Shown here piece after piece: positions 1-8,886 of a DNA stretch of 64,000 nt. Both the position numbers and the translations under genes were made by a program. Origin of the DNA: Bdellovibrio bacteriovorus (GTDB lineage: Bacteria > Bdellovibrionota > Bdellovibrionia > Bdellovibrionales > Bdellovibrionaceae); assembly GCF_001592755.1 (NCBI RefSeq), contig NZ_LUKF01000001.1, positions 36,774-100,773 of the forward strand. Reading direction: 5' to 3'. The notes under the pieces are model-generated. The model saw nothing but the letters and a program-made list of their open reading frames with translations. It was not told the DNA's origin and did no database searches. The first letter of the stretch is position 1, and the number at the start of each line of letters is the position of its first letter.

Positions 1-121
1 TTAAACCCTTCCTCTCTCCGAACCAGTTTTTGGGGAAATAAAAAAAGACATCGGATCGTTCCTCTGTGATTTTCTGGTCAGCTGCGCTGACGTTTGGCCT
101 TCTGAAAAAACATCGAGATCT

Positions 122-308
122 AATTTTGGTCTGAGCCTAGGGTTCCTGCTCTTGGGCCTTGTAGCGAGTTCCGCAGCGCCAAAAACTTCTGCAACACAAC
201 GCTGAAAACTAAAGACCCAAAACAAAGAAGCCACCCCAGAATCCCAAGCGCGAGGACTGTCCGAGCGAAAAGGCCCAAGAGCAGGAACCCTAGGCTCGGA
301 CCAAAATT
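122..308. repeat. Modular inverted-repeat element, copy 1
   Basis: Two 39-base arms (122-160 and 270-308) are inverted copies of each other with one mismatch, separated by 109 bases. Inside the arms are two short motifs: gcgagttccgcagc at 164-177 and gcgaggactgtccgagcgaa at 250-269. The same two motifs, in the same order, occur on the minus strand of a second element at 29791-29911, although the outer arms there have a different sequence. A small hairpin (gcgcc-ttc-ggcgc, 309-321) abuts the right arm. The stretch 1-385 contains no gene I can support; a 77-codon minus-strand frame at 1-234 runs through the left arm and looks accidental. Function unknown; a structured transcript or a REP/MITE-like repeat are possible. 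Confidence 0.75.
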
Positions 309-385
309 GCGCCTTCGGCGCTTGTCGGCATGGAAGACTTTTGAATCGGCTTGGCTTTTTTATGGGGGATCGGTAGCCTGTTTCT

Positions 386-1375
386 ATGGCTCAGTTCAGT
401 AAGAAGATTCAGAAGATTGGTGTTTATACTAGCGGTGGCGATGCTCCCGGAATGAATGCGGCGATTCGTGCTGTGGTTCGGGTGGGGATTGCGCAAAATC
501 TTGAGGTCTACGGTATTCAAAACGGATACGTCGGAATGATGGAAAATAAAATTTCGCAGCTTCATTTGCGTGATATGGCAAATATCATTCAACGTGGAGG
601 CACTGTCTTAAAAACCGGCCGTTCTACTGAGTTCATGAAACCCGAAGGCCGTGCTAAAGCCGCTCAACACTTACGTGCTGCGGGTATTGATGCCATGGTT
701 TGTATTGGTGGTGATGGATCTTTTCGCGGTGCTCATGCTCTTTGGGAAGAGCATCAATTTCCTATTGTCGGTGTTCCCGGCACGATTGATAACGATATTT
801 TTGGAAGTGATAAAACGATTGGCTTTGATACGGCGGTGAATACGGCTCTTGAAGCTATCGATAGAATTCGTGATACGGCGGCTTCTCATGATCGTCTTTT
901 TATCGTGGAAGTGATGGGTCGAAACTCTGGCTTTATTGCATCTCACGTCGGTCTTGCGGGTGGTGCTGAGGAAATCTTCACGCCTGAAGGAAATACTACG
1001 GTCGAAAAGGCTTTGGACCGTATTAAAGAAGCCATCGGTCGTGGCAAAACTAGCAGTATTCTTATCACTGCCGAAGGTCAAAAGCCGGGTCGCGCTTATG
1101 ATCTTGCGGATGCCATTCGTAAAAAATCCGGAATGGATGCGAAGGTCTGCATTTTGGGTCATCAACAGCGTGGTGGATCACCAACCGCGGCAGATCGCAT
1201 TCTAGCTAGCCGTATGGGCGCAGCCGCCGTTGATTCTCTGCTTAAAGGCTATTGCGATATCATGATCGGCACGGAAGGCGAACGCTTAGTGCAAGTGCCT
1301 TTAGACCTTGTGACTAAGAATGAAAAGAAGACCCAATTGGATCTTCTTTCTTTGGCGAACATTCTTGCTACATAG
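386..1375 (+). CDS. pfkA: ATP-dependent 6-phosphofructokinase
   Basis: Phosphorylates fructose-6-phosphate to fructose-1,6-bisphosphate, the committing step of glycolysis, in the cytoplasm. At 329 residues it has the usual bacterial PfkA length. The nucleotide-binding start TSGGDAPGMNAAIRA is at about residues 15-29, the second phosphate-binding loop GGDGSFRGA near 108, the catalytic GTIDNDI near 131, and the substrate-binding VEVMGRNSGFIA near 173. The glycine at the GGDGS position is typical of ATP-dependent rather than pyrophosphate-dependent enzymes. The ATG at 386 has no clear Shine-Dalgarno sequence, so the start rests on alignment with the family. The gene stands alone and ends in a terminator-like hairpin. 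Confidence 0.95.
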   Translation: MAQFSKKIQKIGVYTSGGDAPGMNAAIRAVVRVGIAQNLEVYGIQNGYVGMMENKISQLHLRDMANIIQRGGTVLKTGRSTEFMKPEGRAKAAQHLRAAGIDAMVCIGGDGSFRGAHALWEEHQFPIVGVPGTIDNDIFGSDKTIGFDTAVNTALEAIDRIRDTAASHDRLFIVEVMGRNSGFIASHVGLAGGAEEIFTPEGNTTVEKALDRIKEAIGRGKTSSILITAEGQKPGRAYDLADAIRKKSGMDAKVCILGHQQRGGSPTAADRILASRMGAAAVDSLLKGYCDIMIGTEGERLVQVPLDLVTKNEKKTQLDLLSLANILAT

Positions 1376-1400
1376 GACTTCATTCGAAGTCCTTTCTTCT
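1374..1400 (+). terminator. Terminator-like hairpin after pfkA
   Basis: An 8-bp perfect stem (aggacttc/gaagtcct, loop attc) overlaps the pfkA stop codon and is followed by a T-rich run (ttcttct). It separates pfkA from the liv operon. Confidence 0.65.
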
Positions 1401-1478
1401 GCCTTTTTATCTTGACCAGAGTTTTGGGAACTTGAATTCTAGTGTGTATCTATTTGCACTCTTAGAAATGAGGTCCCG

Positions 1479-2600
1479 ATGAGACGCCTGCTTTTAACTT
1501 TGGTATTGGTGCTTCCGCTTTTGGCGGGTTGTACAAAAAAAGAAAATGAAATCGTGATTGGTGAGTATGACTCCCTGACAGGAAGCGATGCTACTTTCGG
1601 ATTGAGTTCAAACAAAGGCGTTCGTTTGGCCCTGGATGAGGTGAATGCGGCTGGTGGGATCAAAGGAAAGAAAATTTCTTTGGTCACTTTAGATGACCAG
1701 GGAAAAAACGAAGAGGCTGCCGCAGCCGTCACTCGCCTTATTAATCAAAATAAAGTGGTTGCCATCATCGGTGGTGTTGCCAGTGGTCGCTCTAAAGCGT
1801 CTGCTCCCATTGCTCAAAATGCCAAAGTTCCCTTTCTTTCTCCTGCATCGACAAATCCTGATGTGACTAAAATCGGTGACTACGTTTTCCGTATTTGCTT
1901 CATTGATCCTTTTCAAGGTTTCGTGATGGCAAAATTCGCAAACGAGAATTTGAAGCTTAAAAAAGTGGCGATCCTTCGTGACGTAAAAAATGACTACAGT
2001 GTAGGCCTGGCGGACGTGTTTTCGGAAGAGTTTAAAAAACGTGGTGGTGAAATCACGAACGATCTGAGCTATCAAGCTGGTGACATCGATTTCAAAGCCC
2101 AACTGACTCAGATCCGCTCTAAAAATCCAGATGGCATCTACGTTCCGGGTTACTACACAGAAGTCGGCTTGATCTCTCAACAAGCACGCCAATTAGGTAT
2201 CAAAGTGCCACTGATGGGCGGCGACGGCTGGGACAGTGACAAGCTTTCTGAAATCGGCAAAGAAGCTGTGAACGGAAACTACTATTCAAATCACTACACG
2301 ACAGAGTCCACAGATCCTGCGGTGACTGAGTTCATCAAAAAATTCAAAGCGAAATACAACGAGACTCCAGATGCCTTGGCAGCTTTGGGTTACGACGCGG
2401 GAAAAATCTTGGCGGCGGCCATTGAGCGTGCTCCCGACTTGTCAGGTAAGTCTATTCGTGATGAACTAGCTAAGACGAAAGATTTTGCAGGTGTGACAGG
2501 CAAAATCACTTTGAATGAAAATCGCGACGCTGTGAAAAGTGCGGTGATCATTCAAGTAGACGGTAACAACCGCAAATTTATTACGACGATCACGCCATAA
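1479..2600 (+). CDS. livJ: Branched-chain amino-acid ABC transporter, substrate-binding lipoprotein
   Basis: Captures leucine, isoleucine or valine (or a related amino acid) in the periplasm and passes it to the LivHM permease. The 373-residue protein has a signal peptide ending in a lipobox (LLAGC, Cys18), so it should be anchored to a membrane by lipid rather than be free in the periplasm as in E. coli. The remainder fits the LivJ/LivK fold (Peripla_BP_6): GEYDSLTGSDATFG early, then VNAAGGIKGKKI, and VAIIGGVASGRSKA. GAGGT upstream (aatgaggtcccg) serves as ribosome binding site. It is first in a five-gene operon, with livH following after 9 bases. The exact ligand cannot be told from sequence. 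Confidence 0.92.
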   Translation: MRRLLLTLVLVLPLLAGCTKKENEIVIGEYDSLTGSDATFGLSSNKGVRLALDEVNAAGGIKGKKISLVTLDDQGKNEEAAAAVTRLINQNKVVAIIGGVASGRSKASAPIAQNAKVPFLSPASTNPDVTKIGDYVFRICFIDPFQGFVMAKFANENLKLKKVAILRDVKNDYSVGLADVFSEEFKKRGGEITNDLSYQAGDIDFKAQLTQIRSKNPDGIYVPGYYTEVGLISQQARQLGIKVPLMGGDGWDSDKLSEIGKEAVNGNYYSNHYTTESTDPAVTEFIKKFKAKYNETPDALAALGYDAGKILAAAIERAPDLSGKSIRDELAKTKDFAGVTGKITLNENRDAVKSAVIIQVDGNNRKFITTITP

Positions 2601-2609
2601 GGACGGTGC

Positions 2610-3512
2610 ATGCAGGATTTCATACAACACATTATCAATGGTATCAGTCTTGGCTCTATTTACGCACTGATCGCCCTTGGTTACACGATGGTGTATGGAA
2701 TCCTGAAAATGATCAACTTCGCCCACTCCGATGTTTACATGGTGGGTGCCTTTGCCGCTTATTATTTCGCCCGCTGGATCGGCATTGAAAACAACCCGGG
2801 CATTTCTTCTCTGATCACTCTTTTAATCGTTTCGATGATCTGTTGCAGTATTCTAGGTCTGGTCATTGAACGTCTGGCTTACCGCCCTCTTCGAAATTCA
2901 CCAAAATTAAATATTCTGATTACGGCTATCGGTGTGAGTTTGTTCCTGGAATATTCGGGACAAGTTGTATTTGGTGCGGATCCTAAAGTCTTCCCTTCCG
3001 TGATAAATGACTTTGTCTTATTCAACATCGGTAACGTCGAACTCAAATCTTTTGATGTGACTGTTCTTGTTGTCAGCATCATTGCGATGCTCGCTTTAAA
3101 TTTTCTTATCTTTAAAACTAAAATCGGTCGTGCGATGCGCGCCGTAAGCAGCAATGCTTCTGTCGCCAGCCTTCTTGGTGTAAATCCGGATCGCATCATT
3201 GCGTTTACTTTCGTGGTGGGCTCTTCGTTGGCCGGCGTCGGCAGCGTTCTTGTGGGAATGAAATATCCTAAAATCGATCCTTTGATGGGAATGATGATTG
3301 GGATGAAGGCTTTTGTCGCCGCCGTATTGGGTGGAATTGGTAATTTAGGTGGCGCCGTTTTAGGCGCTTTGATTATGGGCCTTTCAGAAGAAATGGTCGT
3401 AGCTTATCTTTCCAGTACATATCGTGACGCCCTGGCTTTCGGTATTTTGATCGTGATCTTGATCTTTAAGCCTGCAGGGCTTTTAGGTAAATACTCGGTG
3501 GAGAAAGTTTAA
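2610..3512 (+). CDS. livH: Branched-chain amino-acid ABC transporter, permease LivH
   Basis: One of two inner-membrane permease subunits of the Liv transporter. The 300-residue protein is strongly hydrophobic with about eight membrane segments and carries the family signatures GISLGSIYALIALGYTMVYG at the N-terminus and FVAAVLGGIGNLGGAVLGA near residues 230-248, the latter containing the cytoplasmic loop that contacts the ATPases. The stop codon overlaps the livM start (TAATG), so translation is probably coupled. Confidence 0.93.
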   Translation: MQDFIQHIINGISLGSIYALIALGYTMVYGILKMINFAHSDVYMVGAFAAYYFARWIGIENNPGISSLITLLIVSMICCSILGLVIERLAYRPLRNSPKLNILITAIGVSLFLEYSGQVVFGADPKVFPSVINDFVLFNIGNVELKSFDVTVLVVSIIAMLALNFLIFKTKIGRAMRAVSSNASVASLLGVNPDRIIAFTFVVGSSLAGVGSVLVGMKYPKIDPLMGMMIGMKAFVAAVLGGIGNLGGAVLGALIMGLSEEMVVAYLSSTYRDALAFGILIVILIFKPAGLLGKYSVEKV

Positions 3513-4486
3513 TGATTAAGTCACTAAAATCTCCCCTGCTCGCTTTTTTGGTTCTTTGTGGTTTAGGTTTCATTCTTGATTTTGGAATAAATGCTTACTT
3601 CCAACTCATCTTGCTTTTTGCTTTAGTGAACTGTCTGCTTTCTATGAGCTTGAATCTGGTTAATGGTTACACAGGACAGTTTTCCTTGGGACATGCGGGA
3701 TTCATGGCGATTGGCGCTTATTTTTCTGCTTACGCCAACACTCATTGGGATTTAATTCCTCCGTCATTTCAAGCCGTGGAATATTTTATTTATGCTTTAG
3801 GCGGCGGTTTATTAGCAGCGGTGGCTGGGTTCTTAGTGGGGCTTCCTTCCTTAAGACTTAAAGGGGACTATCTTGCAATCGTGACTTTGGGCTTCGGAGA
3901 AATCATTCGCGTGGCCCTGCTTAATATGGATTTCTTAGGCGGCCCTCGTGGTTACTCAGGGATTCCCGGTTTTGGTTCCTTTTTGTTTTCGTTTATCTTT
4001 GCGTCCGTGTGGTTAGTGATTTGCTTTTTCACGATCTGGCGTGTGATGCACTCCACTTACGGCCGCGGTTTTTTAAGTGTGCGTGAAGATGAAATCGCCG
4101 CTGAAGCCATGGGCATCAACACAACTCGCATGAAAGTTCGCTCCTTCGTACTTTCCAGTTTCTTTGCGGGTGTTGCGGGCTCTTTGTTCGCACATTTCAC
4201 GAACTTTATTAATCCTTCCTCATTTACTTTCCTTTTGAGTGTTAATGCCGTGATCATGGTGGTTTTGGGCGGCATGGGATCTATGACCGGCTCGATTGTT
4301 GCCGCTATCGTTTTAACAATACTGCCAGAAGCTTTGCGTCCCTTGCAGGAATTTACCGGCGTAGACCTGCGCATGGTCATTTACTCTTTGCTTTTGATCC
4401 TGGTTATGATTCTTCGCCCGAAAGGACTTTTCGGCGAAAAAGAAATCACCGATGTTTGGAGAAAATATGTCCGACGTTCTGCTTGA
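3512..4486 (+). CDS. livM: Branched-chain amino-acid ABC transporter, permease LivM
   Basis: Second permease subunit of the Liv transporter in the inner membrane. At 324 residues it has the expected family length. Signatures are SMSLNLVNGYTGQFSLGHAG at about 43-62, LKGDYLAIVTLGFGEI near 118, and the ATPase-contact region NAVIMVVLGGMGSMTG near 244. The 3' end overlaps the first 20 bases of livG. Confidence 0.93.
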   Translation: MIKSLKSPLLAFLVLCGLGFILDFGINAYFQLILLFALVNCLLSMSLNLVNGYTGQFSLGHAGFMAIGAYFSAYANTHWDLIPPSFQAVEYFIYALGGGLLAAVAGFLVGLPSLRLKGDYLAIVTLGFGEIIRVALLNMDFLGGPRGYSGIPGFGSFLFSFIFASVWLVICFFTIWRVMHSTYGRGFLSVREDEIAAEAMGINTTRMKVRSFVLSSFFAGVAGSLFAHFTNFINPSSFTFLLSVNAVIMVVLGGMGSMTGSIVAAIVLTILPEALRPLQEFTGVDLRMVIYSLLLILVMILRPKGLFGEKEITDVWRKYVRRSA

Positions 4487-5243
4487 GGCGCGTAAGATCA
4501 CCATGCAGTTCGGCGGTTTGAAGGCTGTCGACTCATTAGAGTTTAAAATCCGCAAAGGTCAGCTTGCTGGATTGATCGGTCCTAATGGAGCGGGTAAAAC
4601 GACGGTCTTTAATATGTTAACCGGCGTTTATCAGCCCACTCATGGCGACGTCGCTCTTGAAGGTAAATCTTTAAAAGGTCTGAGACCTTATGAGATCTCT
4701 CATCATGGAGTCACTCGTACTTTTCAGAACATCCGTCTTTTTAAAGGCCTTACGGTTTTAGACAATGTTCTGATTGCGGGCCATCAACACATGCATTACG
4801 GGCTTTTCGATACTCTTTTGCAAACATCCCGCTTCCGCAAAGCAGAAAAAGACTTGCAGGAAAAGGCGATGAGCCTGCTTAAAATTTTTCATTTGGATGA
4901 AAAAGCGCACAAGCCGGCAAACTCGCTCCCCTACGGAGAACAACGAAAGCTTGAGATTGTTCGCGCGCTTGCAACGGACCCTAAAATTATTCTTTTAGAT
5001 GAACCCGCCGCCGGTATGAATCATTCTGAAACTCATCATTTGATGGAGACTATCGCAAAAATTCGTGAAGAGTTTAAGCTGACTGTCCTTTTGATCGAGC
5101 ATGATATGAAACTGGTGATGGGCATCTGCGAAAATATCATCGTCTTAGACCACGGTGTGAAAATCGAGGAAGGCGATCCCCAAAAAGTGCAAGGCTCCCA
5201 AAAAGTGATCGAAGCTTATCTTGGTGTGGAGGAAAAAGAATGA
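4467..5243 (+). CDS. livG: Branched-chain amino-acid ABC transporter, ATPase LivG
   Basis: One of two cytoplasmic ATPases that power the Liv permease. Walker A is GPNGAGKTT, the signature region is LPYGEQRKLEIVRAL (the YGEQ variant is normal for LivG) and Walker B is IILLDEPAAGMN. A reading frame is open from an ATG at 4452, but the ATG at 4467 is preceded by GGAGAAAAT and gives the standard N-terminus MSDVLLEARKITMQFGG, so I chose it (258 residues). The gene overlaps livM upstream and livF downstream (ATGA). Confidence 0.92.
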   Translation: MSDVLLEARKITMQFGGLKAVDSLEFKIRKGQLAGLIGPNGAGKTTVFNMLTGVYQPTHGDVALEGKSLKGLRPYEISHHGVTRTFQNIRLFKGLTVLDNVLIAGHQHMHYGLFDTLLQTSRFRKAEKDLQEKAMSLLKIFHLDEKAHKPANSLPYGEQRKLEIVRALATDPKIILLDEPAAGMNHSETHHLMETIAKIREEFKLTVLLIEHDMKLVMGICENIIVLDHGVKIEEGDPQKVQGSQKVIEAYLGVEEKE

Positions 5244-5953
5244 GTTCTCCTCTTTTAACTGTCGAAAATCTGGAAGTCTTCTATGGCTCTATTCAGGCCT
5301 TAAAAGGGGTTAGTTTTTACGTCAACGAAGGGGAAGTCGTTTCTTTAATCGGCGCCAATGGTGCAGGTAAAACAACGACCTTAAGAGCTATTTCAGGCCT
5401 TGTCCCTGTTCAGGGACAAATCTCATTCGCGAATCAGAATCTGGTTAAAGTTCCGACGCACAAACGCGTGAATCTGGGCATTGCACAATCTCCCGAAGGT
5501 CGCGGAGTCTTTCCGCAAATGAGTGTTTACGAAAATCTTGAAATGGGGGCTTATGCCCGCTCTGATAAAGCACAGGTAAAAACAGATCTCGAGATGTGCT
5601 TTGAGCTTTTTCCTCGTCTCAAAGAGCGTATAGCGCAAATGGCCGGCACTCTTTCTGGTGGTGAACAACAGATGCTCGCCATCAGCCGTGCTTTAATGTG
5701 CAAACCGAAGCTACTGCTTTTGGATGAGCCTTCGTTAGGTTTGGCCCCTTTAATTGTCGCGCAGATTTTTGAAATTGTGAAAAAACTGAATAAAGAAGGA
5801 ATGACGATTCTTTTAGTGGAACAGAACGCGCGCATGGCTTTAAAGATCTCTCAGCGCGCTTATGTTTTGGAAACCGGCCGCGTCGTTATGCAGGATTCAG
5901 CTCAGAATCTTCTGAACAACGACGAGGTCCGTAAGTCTTACTTGGGCGTTTAA
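5240..5953 (+). CDS. livF: Branched-chain amino-acid ABC transporter, ATPase LivF
   Basis: Second ATPase of the Liv transporter, forming a heterodimer with LivG under the LivHM permease. The 237-residue protein has Walker A GANGAGKTT, the signature LSGGEQQMLAISRAL and Walker B LLLLDEPSLGLAP. It starts inside the livG stop (ATGA) and closes the operon. Its 3' end overlaps, by 4 bases, the end of the convergent small gene at 5950, so there is no room for a normal terminator between the two operons. Confidence 0.93.
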   Translation: MSSPLLTVENLEVFYGSIQALKGVSFYVNEGEVVSLIGANGAGKTTTLRAISGLVPVQGQISFANQNLVKVPTHKRVNLGIAQSPEGRGVFPQMSVYENLEMGAYARSDKAQVKTDLEMCFELFPRLKERIAQMAGTLSGGEQQMLAISRALMCKPKLLLLDEPSLGLAPLIVAQIFEIVKKLNKEGMTILLVEQNARMALKISQRAYVLETGRVVMQDSAQNLLNNDEVRKSYLGV

Positions 5954-6216
5954 GCTCGGTTTTTTTCGACCACTGCGCCCGTAATCATCATAAATGCCAA
6001 CAAACGGAAGACGAAGACATAAGTATGAACTTCGTTTTCACTTTGAATAAACACAAAGATAAACCGTTCAATAGCCAACAAAAAAAAGGCTAAAGAAAAT
6101 AAAAGAAAAAAGTGATCGGCGGTCTTTCTCCAAAATTTGAGGAAGAAAGTGCCGGCGGCTATCGACGCCATCATCACGGCGCCATACAGAAACTGATTAA
6201 ATTCTTGATTGTCCAT
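5950..6216 (-). CDS. Small membrane protein, DUF5985-like (second of two)
   Basis: An 88-residue, almost wholly hydrophobic protein with three likely membrane segments. Features are the opening FLYGAVMMASIAAGTFFLKFWRK split by a short basic loop (KFWRKTADHFF), then FLLFSLAFFLLAIERF and a final helix. This resembles the small membrane family that I remember being called DUF5985; no biochemical role is established. It is the last gene of the signalling operon and starts directly after the stop of its sister gene (TAATATGG). The tandem arrangement suggests that the two proteins form a complex and may sense or relay a membrane signal, which is inference. Confidence 0.75.
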   Translation of the reverse strand: MDNQEFNQFLYGAVMMASIAAGTFFLKFWRKTADHFFLLFSLAFFLLAIERFIFVFIQSENEVHTYVFVFRLLAFMMITGAVVEKNRA

Positions 6217-6217
6217 A

Positions 6218-6475
6218 TTACACCGTATCCCAAATCAAACCGTAAATAAACGAAGCCATCGCCACGAAAATAATCACCGCGCGGATCGTAGACAGGTCAT
6301 AACTGGGTCCCAATTGAAAATCGACCGAAAGTAAGATGTTGTTTATAGCGATTCCGACAAAGCAGGCGCTGCTCCAAAAAAGAAGTCTTGTGCGATTGCT
6401 AAGATAGGCCCGCATTAACATAAATGCACAGAAGGTGCTCATAACCGAACAAAGAAGATAGACCACGAATGCCAT
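6218..6475 (-). CDS. Small membrane protein, DUF5985-like (first of two)
   Basis: An 85-residue protein with about three membrane helices. It has a basic loop followed by LLFWSSACFVGIAINNILL, a pattern typical of the second DUF5985-like type, and no catalytic motif. AAGGA lies 6 bases before the ATG. The gene begins 2 bases after the stop of the winged-helix gene and is followed immediately by its partner, so the three are one translational unit. Function unknown. Confidence 0.75.
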   Translation of the reverse strand: MAFVVYLLCSVMSTFCAFMLMRAYLSNRTRLLFWSSACFVGIAINNILLSVDFQLGPSYDLSTIRAVIIFVAMASFIYGLIWDTV

Positions 6476-6477
6476 AA

Positions 6478-6849
6478 CTAGTCCTTCTTAATCTTAAAGG
6501 CATTCGCGAAGTCGCGGATGCTATCAATAGGTTGAGAATAAATAAATCCAATAACAGAAGATCGACGATTGGCGTAGAGCTCTTCCAATCGATTGAGGAT
6601 CTCCATTTGTTTGGAATCTGCAGGGAATTCGTAGCCCCCGCCATTATTTACGATTAATTTTGCTGCCGCCAACTCTGCAAGCTGTGATGAGGCGTAAGAT
6701 ACGTTCGTTCGCATTTCAGAACTAATGTCTTCTGCGCGCCACGCTTTCGTCGAATCCCGCTTCATCAACAGTAAAACTTCTAACAGAGAAACCGAGCTGA
6801 TATACCTTCGAATAAACTCGCGGATATCATCAGGTATCTCACCGGACAT
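6478..6849 (-). CDS. Small winged-helix-like protein
   Basis: A 123-residue soluble protein. Residues about 10-75 look like a winged helix: helices around IREFIRRYISSVSLLEVLLL, a recognition region with AEDISSEMRTNVSYASSQLAEL, and a wing near LIVNNGGGYEF. It may bind DNA or act as a protein-interaction module. Longer in-frame starts exist up to 6900, but the ATG at 6849 has an ideal GGAAGGGG 8 bases upstream, so I chose it. It overlaps the stop of the hybrid kinase by 11 bases, which suggests that both work in one pathway. The trio wHTH plus two DUF5985-like proteins is a set I recall as recurring near kinases; its role is not known to me. Confidence 0.75.
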   Translation of the reverse strand: MSGEIPDDIREFIRRYISSVSLLEVLLLMKRDSTKAWRAEDISSEMRTNVSYASSQLAELAAAKLIVNNGGGYEFPADSKQMEILNRLEELYANRRSSVIGFIYSQPIDSIRDFANAFKIKKD

Positions 6850-8884
6850 GAGCATCCCCTTCCTTAGTTTGATTAGGATTGAACTTCGAAAGATGCTCAA
6901 TCAGAACGTTGAACTCCACCGGCTTAGCAAGGTGTTCTGTGCAACCGGCGTTAATACTTTTTTCTCGCTCTTCTCGCAAAGCGTGCGCGGACAGAGCTAT
7001 GATGGGAGCTTTAAAACTTTGAGCTCTTAGAAGACGTGTCGCCTCATAGCCATCCATCAATGGCATTTGAATGTCCATTAAAACGGCGTCGTAGCTGTTC
7101 TTCAAAGCTTTGGTGATTCCTTCTTGACCGTTGTTAGCCACATCGACGTGCGCTCCTGCAATATTTAGAAAGTGAACCATCAAAGCCTGGTTATCTAGAA
7201 CATCCTCTACCAAAAGCACTTTCATGCCTTTTAAACGGCCATCGCTGATTTCAGAAATGCCTTTTCTTTTACGTTGAATTCCAAATTCCAAATTCGAGAT
7301 GAAGTTCCCTTTGATGACCGGCTCTGCATGGATGACCACCAAGAACTTACTGCCTTTTCCCCGTTCACTTTCTTCCAATTTAACGTCGCCACCCATAGCG
7401 CGAGCCAATTGACGAGAAAGTGCCAGTCCTAATCCAGTTCCACCAAACTTACGCGTGGTTGAACCGTCTTCCTGAACAAACGGTTGGAAAAGCTTGGAGG
7501 CGTGTTCCGGTGCGATACCTACGCCGGAATCAGAAATAAGAAACCGCATTTCATCATTCTGCCATTCAACGTCTAAGTGAACAAATCCGTGACTCGTGAA
7601 CTTCAAAGAGTTTCCGACCAGATTTAAAAGAATTTGTCTTAGGCGTGTAGGATCCGAATAGATCGAACGCGGAATTGAATTTATCAGTTTGATTTCAAAG
7701 TCCAAGCCCTTGTCGGCAGCCTGAAGATTTAAGAGATTTTTCAGGTCATCAAGCAATGCCGACATATTGACTTCCACATGTTCAATAGTCATGTGTCCTG
7801 ACTCAACTTTGGAAATATCTAAAATTTCATCAATGATCTTTAAAAGCTGGCTGGCATTTCTTTGTACCGTATGAATGCAGTCAATACGATCTTCTGAGGT
7901 TTGATTTGGTTCTAACATCAGTTCGGTGAAACCCAGAATGGCATTCATTGGCGTGCGAATCTCATGGCTCATGTTCGCCAGGAAACTGGTTTTTGAAAGA
8001 TTCGCGGCTTTAGCCTCTTTTTCCGCCTGAATAAGTCGAATTTCCGCCATCTTTCGATCATGGATATCAGTACAAGTTCCCAACCAGCTTTGTGCTTGTC
8101 CGAATTGATTAAGTTCGGAAACAGCCTTCACCCAGAACCAACGCTGTTCACCATCGTGCTTGGTGATACGACATTCGCATTCAAACGAACTGCCGTCTGC
8201 CATAGCTTGCATCCAAGTCTTTAAAAAATGAGGTAGGTCTTCACTGACAAAGGCTGCTTGCCATCCGCTGCCGAAACTTTTTTCTAAAGAAAGTCCGGTG
8301 TAATCACTCCAACCTTTGTTGAAGTAATCCAAAGTTCCGTCCCCGCGCGCACGCCACACCATATGAGGAATCGCGTCTGCAAGATTTCGGTAACGCTTCA
8401 GACTTTCGTTTTCTAATTCTGTCAGACGTAAATAGCGCTCGCGGCGTTCACTTTCGCGAATCGTTTCAGCTTGCGCCTGTAGTTGGCGATTTTTTTTGAA
8501 GAGCTCAATGAACACGCTGACTTTTGAACGCAAAATCTGCGGCTCAAAAGGTTTGAAGATATAGTCCACCGCTCCGGCTTCGTATCCGCGATAAATATAG
8601 CGTTCGTCTTTATTAATCGCCGTTACAAAAATAATCGGCGTGAGTTTGTATTTTTCGTGCTTACGAATCAAAGCGGCGGTTTCGAAACCATCAAGCTCTG
8701 GCATTTGCACGTCTAATAGAATCACACCGAAGTCATAAAGATTCAAAAGATCCAATGCCTCGCGACCTGACTGAGCCTTCACCAAGTTCACGCCGGGCAT
8801 ATCCAGCACGGCTTCCAAGGTGATAAGCCCGTCGATACGGTCATCGACTATTAAAATGTCTACGAGGCTCTGATCTTTACGCAT
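6839..8884 (-). CDS. Cytoplasmic hybrid histidine kinase (REC-PAS-HisKA-HATPase-REC)
   Basis: A 681-residue two-component protein without membrane segments. Order of domains: receiver (about 8-125; VILLDVQMPELDGFE carries the phospho-accepting Asp), coiled coil, PAS (about 170-285), HisKA with HEIRTPMNAILGF (His near 305), HATPase with DSGVGIAPEH and GGTGLGLALS, and a second receiver (about 550-670; VLMDIQMPLMDGYEA). No output domain is present, so the phosphate must pass to another protein. It begins 2 bases from the stop of the HAMP-array kinase, so the two kinases are co-transcribed, and its N-terminal receiver could be a target of that kinase. That link is inference. Confidence 0.92.
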   Translation of the reverse strand: MRKDQSLVDILIVDDRIDGLITLEAVLDMPGVNLVKAQSGREALDLLNLYDFGVILLDVQMPELDGFETAALIRKHEKYKLTPIIFVTAINKDERYIYRGYEAGAVDYIFKPFEPQILRSKVSVFIELFKKNRQLQAQAETIRESERRERYLRLTELENESLKRYRNLADAIPHMVWRARGDGTLDYFNKGWSDYTGLSLEKSFGSGWQAAFVSEDLPHFLKTWMQAMADGSSFECECRITKHDGEQRWFWVKAVSELNQFGQAQSWLGTCTDIHDRKMAEIRLIQAEKEAKAANLSKTSFLANMSHEIRTPMNAILGFTELMLEPNQTSEDRIDCIHTVQRNASQLLKIIDEILDISKVESGHMTIEHVEVNMSALLDDLKNLLNLQAADKGLDFEIKLINSIPRSIYSDPTRLRQILLNLVGNSLKFTSHGFVHLDVEWQNDEMRFLISDSGVGIAPEHASKLFQPFVQEDGSTTRKFGGTGLGLALSRQLARAMGGDVKLEESERGKGSKFLVVIHAEPVIKGNFISNLEFGIQRKRKGISEISDGRLKGMKVLLVEDVLDNQALMVHFLNIAGAHVDVANNGQEGITKALKNSYDAVLMDIQMPLMDGYEATRLLRAQSFKAPIIALSAHALREEREKSINAGCTEHLAKPVEFNVLIEHLSKFNPNQTKEGDAHVR

Positions 8885-8886
8885 AA

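Noticed and set aside
1-234. 77-codon minus-strand reading frame
   Set aside because: It runs through the arm of the inverted-repeat element, has no recognisable domain, and its composition (many Arg, Ser, Pro) is that of unselected sequence.
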